Source of the DNA: Chondrosia reniformis | Taxonomy: Eukaryota; Porifera; Demospongiae; Chondrillida; Chondrillidae | DNA length: 64,000 nt | Direction of reading: 5' to 3' | NCBI GenBank assembly: GCA_947172415.1 | Contig: OX359195.1 | Coordinates: 5,307,501-5,371,500 of the forward strand | In this document: piece after piece, positions 45,601-53,278 of the stretch | How the letters are laid out: each line of letters starts with the position of its first letter | Numbering within the stretch: the first letter of the stretch is position 1 | Position numbers and translations under genes: made by a program | The notes under the pieces: generated by a model | The model's input: only the letters and a program-made list of their open reading frames with translations | Told to the model about the DNA's origin: nothing | The model's database searches: none

Positions 45601-46043
45601 CCAGAAAGCACTTCAGCACACCTGTTTCAATTAAAAATTTAACTAAAGACTTTCATATGCAACATCACACATCATCTTATATACATTTCTATTTCTGCAA
45701 GGTGTGAAATTGTATTTATGATTTTTCAGCTGATGAAGGCCAAGACCTTTTGCAGTGCTACACAAAACTCATCAAATGATACATACATGATACATACATG
45801 ACACATACATGATACATACATGACACATACATGACACATACATGATACATACATGACACATACATGATACATACATACTTATTGTTGTTCCCTGCTGTTG
45901 ATTGTTATGATATGTGTATAATATTTTCAGATATAGACCAACACATCATTAGCTATGAGGACTTCAAGAAGAGGGAATTTGATAATATGTCTACTTACTT
46001 GCAGAAGAAAGAAGAGAGAATTGCCCAAAAACTTACAAAGTGA
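33676..46043 (+). CDS. WDR4: WDR4 / Trm82, non-catalytic subunit of the tRNA m7G46 methyltransferase
   Basis: WDR4 holds METTL1 for m7G46 methylation of tRNA. Eleven exons: 33676-33764, 33824-34000, 34349-34435, 34826-34898, 35346-35458, 35903-35963, 36333-36407, 37491-37537, 44482-44647, 45383-45452, 45931-46043; the frame closes over 356 residues (human 412). Seen: [51 protein letters not shown] (the hallmark [10 protein letters not shown]), [18 protein letters not shown], and the C-terminal [20 protein letters not shown] like human FDNVTSYLKKKEER. The 47-nt exon at 37491 is chosen because it alone restores phase between its neighbours and gives a propeller-like strand ([13 protein letters not shown]); it is the weakest exon. 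The exon at 44482 has an alternative in-frame acceptor giving 44473. The 6.9-kb intron 8 and intron 7 carry an array of hairpin units. Confidence 0.92.
34047..34215 (+). repeat. Family P element, intronic in WDR4
   Basis: CTCAAAAGACTAAAAGTTGA, AACATCTGAAAGATAG and a right end TCGAGCATCTACGCTC...AGTCGAAAATATTC resemble the other P elements. Confidence 0.55.
35463..35655. repeat. Minisatellite, 20-bp unit, about 10 copies, starting at a splice donor
   Basis: The unit TTGTCACATGATGCTCAGTGG is in tandem and begins within five bases of the WDR4 exon 5 donor at 35459. Confidence 0.95.
36003..36100 (+). repeat. Family P element (one arm) with hammerhead-like core
   Basis: AGGATCATCTTTTGACTTTT, AGAGCATCTAAAGATGCAGG, then ACTGAAGAAGACCC...GGGTCGAAACATCTGAC. 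The same blocks occur in opposite order at 60045-60150. Confidence 0.7.
36108..36285. repeat. Minisatellite, 14-15-bp unit, about 12 copies
   Basis: The unit ACCCCTAAAATTAGT is in tandem between WDR4 exons 6 and 7; some copies lack one A. Confidence 0.95.
36993..37160 (+). repeat. Hairpin unit A
   Basis: 5' box GATATAATGACCACAAGC; hairpin arms 37094-37112 (AAGGCCTTGGTACACTAGG) and 37134-37153 (GTTAGTTACCCGAAGGGCCT). It is in intron 7, unlike the later units, and is most similar to unit B. Confidence 0.75.
37751..37930 (+). repeat. Hairpin unit B
   Basis: 5' box TTTTGATAAGGTAACCACAA; arms 37862-37880 (AAGGCCCTGGTACACTAGG) and 37902-37922. The whole unit, middle included, aligns with unit A (CACTTAAAGGTGCTCCTT and CTCTTAATTTTTGTGAAGG in both). 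Confidence 0.78.
38145..38335 (+). repeat. Dispersed repeat family R1
   Basis: Same start (ACATGAAAAATCTAAGATAC) and order as the copy at 15452. It lies between array units B and C and ends in two CTTCTTCTCCACTGGGT blocks. Confidence 0.85.
38571..38740 (+). repeat. Hairpin unit C
   Basis: 5' box GATAATGGAATAACCACAAG; box TTTTTTGTAAAGG; arms 38673-38694 (AAAGGTCCAATTAGGATGTT...) and 38718-38736 (CTGGCATCCTATGGACCTT). Confidence 0.75.
39415..39655. repeat. Short element with inverted ends, family shared with 11680-11815
   Basis: The left end CCACTCATGTCTCCTGAGGA then GCGCAATGAGCTAATGG is mirrored by the right end CCAATTAACTCATTATGCTT then CTTGAGTGAG, followed by AGAGTCCAATGATGATGACA. Confidence 0.7.
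39711..39878 (+). repeat. Hairpin unit E
   Basis: 5' box TTTGGATAACGTGTAACCAC followed by AAGTATT; arms 39813-39830 and 39856-39871. AGGCCCCTAGGATGCT pairs with AGCATCCAAGGGGCCT with one mismatch in 16. Confidence 0.8.
40430..40620 (+). repeat. Hairpin unit F
   Basis: 5' box TTTTGATAAGTTAACCACAA followed by GTATT; box AATACTTTTTGTAAAGG; arms 40556-40573 and 40599-40614. AGGTCACTTAGGATAC pairs with GTATCATAAGGGACCT with two mismatches. ACAAGTATT in the 5' box can also pair with AATACTTTTTGT. Confidence 0.8.
41072..41250 (+). repeat. Hairpin unit G
   Basis: 5' box TTTAACCACAAGTGTTT; box GCACTTTTTGTAAAGG; arms 41182-41203 (AAAGGCCCCACAAGGATGCT...) and 41228-41246 (CTGGCATCCTAGAGGCCTT). AAGTG and CACTT in the two boxes co-vary relative to unit F. 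Confidence 0.8.
41335..41490 (-). repeat. Dispersed repeat family R1 inside the array
   Basis: GGTGGAATTCCCAGAAACAG, CTCCTGTATCTTCATCCAAA and GTTCCCTATAGGCTTG in order; it lies between units G and I. Confidence 0.8.
41808..41975 (+). repeat. Hairpin unit I
   Basis: 5' box TTTTGATAGGGAAACCACAA followed by GTATT; box ACACTTTTTGTAAAGG; arms 41910-41930 (AAAGGCCTCCTAGGATCTCA...) and 41950-41967 (TTGGTGTCCAAGGGGCCT). The pairing is weaker than in E or F. Confidence 0.72.
42173..42588 (-). mobile_element. tRNA-derived SINE (42246-42508) between 75-bp direct repeats
   Basis: Minus strand reads TGGCAAATGTAGCTCAGTGG (A-box) and CCTGGGTTCAATTCCCAGCA (B-box), a tRNA-like head with a poorly formed anticodon arm, so it is not a working tRNA gene. 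A 180-bp body follows. On both sides is the same block: AATCAAAGTGATAATCAAAC with CACAAGTATAATCAGTCAA, then AACATGAAAGAAGCA (42173-42245 and about 42515-42588), differing at a few bases. That is far longer than an ordinary target-site duplication. Each block contains one lone 5' box of the array family. Confidence 0.8.
43258..43440 (+). repeat. Hairpin unit K
   Basis: 5' box TTTTGATTAGGTAACCACAA followed by GTGTT; arms 43375-43397 (AAGGGTCCTGTCAGGATTGC...) and 43417-43436 (CTAGCATCCAAGGAACCTTT). Confidence 0.78.
43738..43917 (+). repeat. Hairpin unit L
   Basis: 5' box GATAATGTAACAACCACAAG; box GTACTTTTTGTAAAGG; arms 43847-43868 (AAAGGTCCTTGAGGATGCTT...) and 43887-43907 (CATTAGTATCCGAAGGGCCT...), pairing with several G-U positions. 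Confidence 0.78.
45775..45880. repeat. Minisatellite, 10-bp unit
   Basis: GATACATACAT and GACACATACAT alternate in the last WDR4 intron, 50 bases before the final exon. Confidence 0.9.
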
Positions 46044-46544
46044 TCCTAGAAAAAGCCTTAATTTTTGTTCAAGAAAACACTTATAATGTATATACATATA
46101 GTTATTTTATCAAATTTGGCTGGTGTTGATGAGTATATGCTGAAGGAACCTAAAAGTCCTGCTTATCAGAGTATGGTAGTACTCTCCAAGTAGGGATGGT
46201 TAATTGGCTCAGAGGATTTATTGGATTACAGTCTGTACATGCACTAAGAAGATGCCTTTTCCTGCATGGCTATAGACATTAACACCAAAGACTTGTACAT
46301 GCATGTTATATTGAATTATGCAATACAGTGCTGTGGGTATGTGTTAGTTGATACTATATATAGCTATATAGTATGAACATACATACCACCGTATAGTATA
46401 TTGCTCAGATATCGAAATTCCAAAAATGGCATTCAATTGCAAGGGCTGGCTGACCGGACTCACCGCTGAAAAGAATATAACCCATCCGTTAAAGATCATT
46501 CGGTTCAGTCGCTACAATTGTACATGTGCCAACAGTGATCCAAG
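46044..46544. other. Intergenic WDR4 to CSRP
   Basis: A 500-base gap between two same-strand genes. It should contain the CSRP promoter; no clear TATA box, and no repeat that I can name. Confidence 0.4.
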
Positions 46545-49500
46545 ATGAGCAGTGCGTACGGTGGAGGTGCTAAATGTCCCAGGTGCGACAAGACGGTCTA
46601 CTTTAACGAGGAAGTGGTAGCCGCTGGCAAGAAATGGCACAAGAATTGTTTCAAGTGTAAAGGATGTAAAAAGGCCCTCGATTCAATGACGATGGCTCAA
46701 CACGAAGGAGAACTGTATTGTAAAGAGTGCCACAAGAAGGACTTTGCCAATTTTAAAATGGCTCCAGCAGCGGGTAAGGCAGATTGTGTACTTTAAATTT
46801 GGTACTCATTAACTTTAGGATTTTGTTCTTGACCAAAATAGAGATCAAGGAAACGACTGTTGGAGGTGGCCCGAGGTGTGGTAAATGTAGCAAGCCTGTC
46901 TACCACAACGAAAAGGTTCTGGGCGCTGGGAAGGAATGGCATAAAGACTGTTTCCTTTGTGCTGACTGTAGAAAGAGATTGGACTCGACCACTGTAGCGG
47001 AACACGAAGGTAAGAATATTCTACCCTGTCGCGAGTGAATATACATAGCTCTCTTGTGCTTCGGTAGATGAATCTCGCGTAATGTACAGAATGTAGTAAT
47101 TCTCATTCGCGTTTCTCAAGACCCAACTTAAGGTTAACCAGAGAACTAAACGTTGTTGAGAATTACTATTATGCGCTATATAATTTAGATTATCAGAGGC
47201 CATATGCTATTTATTTATGCTATTAAATACTCTTGTATGTAGGTCAAATATACTGTAAACCTTGTCACAAGAAGAGATATGGTCTGAAGGGATATGGTTA
47301 TGGCCAGGGAGCTGGTACACTTGCTATGGATGGGGCCATTGAAGCAGGTCCTCCACTTGATCTACCATCAACATGTGAGAACCACACACATACTCTATGT
47401 CTACATGTTCAAGTGTGTCCCATATGTAATATATCATGTTTTACAGTATTGCGTAACCATGTACCTATAACGCTTAGGTATATATACAACCATATCTGTA
47501 TGTACTGTACATATACTTGTTCATATAGCTGTTTTTTTGCTTTGCTTATATGAGCGTTTGTTTTCTTACCATATGGAGTAAACCGGCTGTATCATTAATA
47601 TTTACACATTATGCACAATGCATGAATAAATGCATGAATAAATGAATGATCAATCACTGAAATAGAGTTTGAAAAGGTCAAATTAAGTTTGTGTACTACC
47701 CACAGAATAGCTAATGATTACAGGGTTTCACTCATGTTACTGTTACTAAGCTATACTTCTGACTATATTAGGACTTGTACCTACCTGATGTGGGATGGTG
47801 TAGCTGCATTGAAAGATTAATTTTATTGATGAAGTCCCACAAAAACTGTTTAGCACAAGAATATTCTAGCTATGTGACCATCTGTTGAATGGGACACAGT
47901 ACATAGTGTTGATGGCTGCTTGGCTGATGATCTCTACTTCAGTGTATGTAGAGGACACGTTCCTCAGCTCTACATGGATCCTTACCATTCTCTGTGTGGT
48001 AATTAGGTTATGTGACAGCAATATTAAGTGAATTTAGTTGACTGCCCTAAATATGACCATATTTGGGCACAAAGCCTATTGCCTATACACCCACTCATTA
48101 GAGTGCTACTTTGATCTGCTGCTCTTACACAATCATTGTGGTAGGAAGCCATAGCAGAACACATTTCTGCAGCAGCTAATTGAGAGGATTAAATGTGATC
48201 TGAGTAGAATAAATATGTCTTACTTAGAATATCAGAGTTTGGGACAACAGGATAATCCATTCAATATCACATAATGGTGATAATCCTTGACTTTGAATGA
48301 TAAGTACTTGAACAGACTAAAGCTTGCTATTGAATGTACTTCATGGCTGGCTGTTATATGGTGCCTGATATGTAATATGATGGAAATTTCTTCTAACTAC
48401 ATCAAACTTATCTTTGAGATGATTCTGACGCTGAAAAAGACACTCAAGGTTGAAACGTCTGATTCTCAAGAAGCAAACTGCTTCTCTAGACACTCAAAAG
48501 ACTAAAGATGAACTAGAGCTATTATATGTTGCTTAAAGCAAGCACACCTGGGTCTAGTCTGGCAAGCCAGACTAACCTGGGTCTGAATGGCAGCCATGTT
48601 TTTGTGGTTTATAAATGACATTGTCTAAATATGAAATATTAAGTAATGGTTTGATAGTCACTTGACTCCTCCTCCTGCTCCTCTAGCCACTGGTCAGAAG
48701 ACTGCCTTTGGAGGAGCAGACAAGTGTGGGATGTGTGGCAAGTCCGTGTACCATGCTGAGAGGGTGGTGGGGGCAGGTAAAACCTGGCATAAACTCTGCT
48801 TCAAGTGCCAGAATTGCAATAAGAGCTTGGACTCCACTACAGTCAGGGACAGAGAGGGAGCTATCTTCTGCAAAGGTACATTCATAATTACTAATTTATA
48901 TTATTGTACATTTTTAAGGAAAAGCACGAAATAAATGCAATCACTGGGAATCATATTCCAATACTTCTACGTACATAGTTTCAACCACACAGTGCCTGCT
49001 ATACTGTCCCACAATTTTCACTACAAAATCTTCAGCTGCAGTATATATGGCTACTAATTAGTTTGCATATCTAATTGGATGATTTATTAGTCCAGCACAA
49101 GTGACTGTATACCTCATTCAAGGGCATAACTGTAGTGCAGTGTACTCAGTACTGGTATTTGTGGTTACTGCCCCAATTATACTGTAATGCTAAACATAGC
49201 TTTAGTACATATGTAATTGTACATCCTCAGATTCAGATAGGGCATCTGAAGTACATGACTTAATGTGATATGTGGGAATTAAACCCAGAATACAGGTGAC
49301 TTACATAAGTCACCTGTATTCAGCTACTGAGCTACAATTACCATAGCACTGTTACATTCATCCCGTAATGCCCAGTGGCTTTATTTCCAATCGGATGAGT
49401 CATTACTCTATCTAGACATATCCTTATTAACCTATATAGCTGAGTTCCTGTAAATATAACGTTATGAGCTGTTGGACAGTTGTGTAACATATTATAGTAA

Positions 49501-49686
49501 TTATGGTATACGATGGCCAAACATTTTTCTTTTGTATCTCTACTACGTATATGTTCACTCCACAGTATATACCATGTGTTTATATATACGTTTATACATA
49601 TGTGTGTAGGCTGCTATGGTAAGAATTTTGGCCCAAAAGGATATGGCTATGGACAAGGAGCTGGAGCATTGCCCATAACTAAATGA
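46545..49686 (+). CDS. CSRP/MLP-type protein with three LIM domains
   Basis: Cysteine- and glycine-rich LIM proteins bind alpha-actinin and zyxin on actin bundles and also act in the nucleus. Five exons: 46545-46773, 46842-47009, 47243-47374, 48687-48875, 49610-49686; all four junctions are phase 1, giving 264 residues. LIM1 from Cys11 ([36 protein letters not shown]), LIM2 from about Cys89 ([20 protein letters not shown]), LIM3 from about Cys190 ([20 protein letters not shown]); all zinc ligands are in the usual spacing. The glycine-rich signature YGYGQGAG follows LIM2 and LIM3 but not LIM1, where [12 protein letters not shown] stands. Vertebrate CSRPs have two LIM domains and fly Mlp84B has five, so this is an independent number. 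The uniform phase 1 would allow LIM units to be added without frame change. Confidence 0.93.
48405..48520 (+). repeat. Family P element in CSRP intron 3
   Basis: TTTGAGATGATTCTGACGCTGAAAAAGACAC, AGGTTGAAACGTCTGATTC and the right end ACTCAAAAGACTAAAGATGA follow the P element order. Confidence 0.7.
49255..49345 (-). repeat. tRNA-derived SINE head
   Basis: Minus strand: GGTAATTGTAGCTCAGTAGC (A-box) and TGGGTTTAATTCCCAC (B-box), with an over-long perfect hairpin ACAGGTGACTTATGTAAGTC in place of the anticodon arm, so it is not a functional tRNA. Confidence 0.7.
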
Positions 49687-50627
49687 GAAACATGTCAATC
49701 ATGTGGTGATCATGTGACCAGTTCTATATATGTACATACCTACAATCTGTGTGTTGTGTGTAGTACTGAATTAGGATACCTTTCACTTACTTTTGAACAT
49801 GCATTTTTTGTTACTTAGTTTTGTGTTCACAATGAGCAGTTTTCAATAATCCATTTTAGTGCATGTACATAATAGTAAATCATATATTGTATTGTTTTGA
49901 TTCAGGATACTGTTAATGGACCATTTTATACACACAAGCTCCTCTGTATGAATATTTTATTTATATAGTAGCTACATGCATGTATAGTAGCTGCATGCAT
50001 GAATAATTTGGTTTCCATGGAAAAGGTCAATTCATAAACCAACAGTCCACCCCTAGCAATTAAAGATAATATAAATGGCCGTATCATCAGTTACAAAGCA
50101 TGGTTTGGCTTGCCCTGCTGTAGGGGCAGCAAGGCAGGTTTGTGATATACATATAGCTAAGATGGCTACCCTTAGAAACCTCTGGCTTCATATAAATATT
50201 CTAATACACTGTTTTCCTACGTATATGCATGCTATGCCTACTAACTTAGTAATAAATTAACAAGACCTATTGGGAACTAAACCTGGTGAGAGCCTGGGAT
50301 AAGGATACAAGAGTTTTCTTTTCTTCTGCTCCACTGGGCCAGACAGCTGTTTCTGGGAATTTCACCTTTTATCAGTGACCCTGGTAATCTTTGTCTTATT
50401 TTTGATCTTTGTGAATTTTAATATATATTCTCTCTGTAGTGAATTTTAGTTACTTTTAGTACTTTTTTAATATTTTCTTGATATCTAGTTTATATTTTTG
50501 TTGTATGTACTTGCAAAAGTTAAACGTACAGGTAATGAGTAATAATAGTACAAACACTTTGAGCACTAATTCAAATGAAAGGTATATAAATGCATAGAGC
50601 AGCAGAAAACAAGGAATTTCTTTAAAG
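49687..50627. other. Convergent intergenic region CSRP / Hikeshi
   Basis: 3' flanks of two convergent genes. It contains an R1 copy at 50218-50410 (GCATGCTATGCCTACT, GGGAACTAAACCTGGTGAG, CTTCTGCTCCACTGGGCCAG, GTTTCTGGGAATTTCACC). No coding exon seen. Confidence 0.6.
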
Positions 50628-51312
50628 CTACGACTTCCAAAAGTTTGGGTTCAGAGATAGTTTCCTTTGAAAGTTGTCATACCATTGTGTTGCAGCGTTG
50701 GCTGGTATAAAGTAGACACTATCAGGTGCGGGTGTCATTTGTGATTGATTGATGGCAAATGAGGAAATGTGATTGTAGAAGCTTTCCACCATTTTTTGGC
50801 AGAATTCTGTTTGTGATGCTACAGTGGATGCTGCAGTGTTGGCTGCTGAGGTCTTTGCTGCTATTTCAGCATGAGATTCAACAAGAATCCCAATCAGAGC
50901 AGAGGATCCTGTAGCCAGTCCAGCAAACTGGCCTTGAATCCCCTGCACAGAAGCAAAAGGGTTTTGGACCGCGTCTTCTGGTTTAACTTTGCCAAGTTTG
51001 AAAATGGCGCTCGGCTTCTCGTTTGTAATATAACCAAGATATTGCCAAGATACATCATTTGATTCGGTTGGCCATCCAAAATAAATGGCTCCTCCAAATC
51101 CTTCGCTGAACGGTACATCACCAGTTAGAAAGACAACAACATGGTTTACAGTTGCTATATTCTCAAGTAGCAACATAAACAAGTTGTCGGCAGACTGCTG
51201 AAAGTTTGTATTGACCTGCAATAATGAAGAGTTATCAAAATGAAAAGGATTTTGACTACAGAATAGTTAACTTTTTTCTCACCAATCTTCCAGCTGCGAT
51301 AACGCCAAACAT
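50628..51312 (-). CDS. HIKESHI: Hikeshi / OPI10 nuclear import carrier for HSP70
   Basis: Hikeshi carries HSP70 into the nucleus during heat stress. Two exons on the minus strand, 51312-51283 (MFGVIAAGRL) and 51215-50628, phase 0, give 205 residues (human 197). Seen: NHVVVFLTGDVPFSEGFGGA, IYFGWP, WQYLGYITNEKPSAIFKL, IGILVESHAEIA, FCQKMVESFYNHISSFA and the C-terminal QWYDNFQRKLSLNPNFWKS, all matching the family from end to end. The tiny first exon with the conserved MFG...AGRL start fixes the start codon. It lies head to head with the PAQR gene, 158 bases apart. Confidence 0.96.
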
Positions 51313-51470
51313 TGTTTTGGTAGCTATAGTTAAATCTTGTTAAGTACTATACTGATACAGAACCTTGCTAAAGCTCTCACGCCATCTTCCCGGCAGGCAA
51401 GTGTTGATTAGGGAATTTCCCTATTAGACAAACTTCCGCATACATTTCCGCATCTGGCAAGAAAAGTGGG
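51313..51470. promoter_or_regulatory. Bidirectional promoter interval, Hikeshi and PAQR
   Basis: 158 bases between two divergent start codons; no TATA box seen. It must hold the transcription starts of both genes unless they lie inside the coding parts. Confidence 0.55.
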
Positions 51471-52490
51471 ATGGTCTTGTACTGCCGAGAAGAAACGCCG
51501 ACCTATTTTAGGGAGCCCTTCCTCACCAAAGGATACAGAAAACCAGAAAGTACGCTTACGGAGTGTATCAAGTACACCTTGATCCCACACAACGATGTTG
51601 GAAGCTTTTGGACACATTTCATTCCGATAATCTTGTGGTTGTCATATCTCCTTCACCTCTTGCACACGGATACGGTGCGCTGGGAGCCCTATTATTACCC
51701 ATTCTTTTGTTATGTCCTCTCCGCTCTGACTTACGCGGCGTGCAGTAGCTTTGCACACTGTTTTTCTCCCTACACGCGTCATGGTAAGACGGTGTGTTTT
51801 CTATTTGACTATTTAGGAGTCAGCATGTACGCATTTGGCGGTGTCATTGGACTTTACTTTTATGATCGGCCACTTGGCTTTGAAATTTTCCGCATGAAGT
51901 GGTTACATGTGTGCTGTATTACATTTCTAAGCTTACAGGCAACATTGTTTTGTAGTCTTACGCGTTTCTATTGGGCCAAATGGAGATTTCACATTCGTGC
52001 CTTTGTATACTCTGTACCAGGAATGTTGGGTAATTTATATGTGTCAATAAGATTCCTTACATGTTCAGGAAGAGAAGATTGTGTTCCAGAATCCTTCAAA
52101 TACCACGCCATGTGCTACATCTCAGCTGTTTTAGCTGCCTTCTTCTTCATCAGTAAATTTCCTGAAAGGATGTTTCCAGGAAGATTTGATATCGTTGGCC
52201 AGAGCCACCAACTCTTTCACTTTTTTATTGTTATGGCAACTTCTTCTCAAATTAAAGCCTTGTTGCTTGATAGTGAAGTAAGGCTGAGACTCCTTCAAAA
52301 TGATAGTGTTCAGCCAACGTTTGAATCAACCTTGGGGATGTACTGTTTAACTGTGTTGGGTAACTTCATGATTGTTTTCACGCTTTCGGTTTTGACAGTA
52401 AAGGGATATCTAGTTCATCAGAACGAGAGGAAACAAAATTCTGTGTCAAATCGATTAATTCATAACCAAACTCATTGCAAATCTGAATAA
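51471..52490 (+). CDS. PAQR-family seven-helix membrane receptor (mPR-like)
   Basis: An intronless 339-residue protein of the progestin and adipoQ receptor / hemolysin III superfamily. Seen: FLTKGYRKPESTLTECIKYT and HNDVGSFWTHFIPIILW (family N-terminal block NExxNxWTH), SSFAHCFSP after the second helix and GQSHQLFHFFIV near the end, which supply the Ser/His/His residues of the metal site. Seven hydrophobic segments are visible between about residues 48 and 320; the tail is short and polar. The family includes adiponectin receptors (ceramidase activity) and membrane progestin receptors. The WTHFIP and NDVGSFW pattern looks nearer to the mPR class, but the ligand cannot be told. Sponges and other animals often have several copies. 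Confidence 0.92.
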   Translation: MVLYCREETPTYFREPFLTKGYRKPESTLTECIKYTLIPHNDVGSFWTHFIPIILWLSYLLHLLHTDTVRWEPYYYPFFCYVLSALTYAACSSFAHCFSPYTRHGKTVCFLFDYLGVSMYAFGGVIGLYFYDRPLGFEIFRMKWLHVCCITFLSLQATLFCSLTRFYWAKWRFHIRAFVYSVPGMLGNLYVSIRFLTCSGREDCVPESFKYHAMCYISAVLAAFFFISKFPERMFPGRFDIVGQSHQLFHFFIVMATSSQIKALLLDSEVRLRLLQNDSVQPTFESTLGMYCLTVLGNFMIVFTLSVLTVKGYLVHQNERKQNSVSNRLIHNQTHCKSE

Positions 52491-53011
52491 TTAGGATGAC
52501 ATATGGATCATACAAACTTAACAGCTGATCAAGACCTTAGCAGTCGAAACGTCCTGTAATGCTGTTTGTTTGTCCCTTGCTGTGTTATTGCTCTTAAAGA
52601 TTGATACGATCCAATAATGTAGCAATGAGCCTCCAATAGCTTTGCATAATATTATATGTGTAACATGTAAATAACTTTGACATATATGATGGTATGCTTA
52701 TAAAACTAATTTTGTAAATATATAATAATTATTTGGAAGAGTGAAGCCAAAGAGAATTGATAAAATCCATCTAGCCACCTCTACTTTACATCTCTAGGGT
52801 CAAGTTATAGGGGATTTTTTTCCATTGACCTTACATGGATATAGAAATTTATCCATACCTCTGCAATAATGATGCTTATGATCGTTAATTACATGAGTGC
52901 ACTTTAGAGCTAGCTAAATTTTCAAGGGGAAGGACAAACATCATGGTATACTGAAATAAGGGTGGGGGTGGGAAGAATTTTGGTGGTGTATTGGTACATA
53001 GTTCCCCTGAT

Positions 53012-53278
53012 TGAGGTTCATACAGCCACACCCTTCTTGATTGAGGTTCATACAGCCACACCCTTCTTGATTGAGGTTCATACAGCCACACCCTTCTAGA
53101 TTGAGGATCATACAGCCACACCCTTCTTGATTGAGGTTCATACAGCCACACCCTTCTTGATTGAGGTTCATACAGCCGCACCCTTCTTGATTGAGGTTCA
53201 TACAGCCGCACCCTTCTTGATTGAGGTTCATACAGCCGCACCCTTCTTGATTGAGGTTCATACAGCCACACCCTTCTT
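53012..53278. repeat. Minisatellite, 30-bp unit, 9 copies
   Basis: The unit CTTGATTGAGGTTCATACAG plus CCACACCCTT is in tandem. The frames through it on both strands (MNLNQEGCGC, RRVRLYEPQS) are artefacts. Confidence 0.96.

Noticed and set aside
46793-47203. Minus frames over the CSRP gene
   Set aside because: Shadows of the LIM exons, whose zinc ligands read cleanly on the plus strand.
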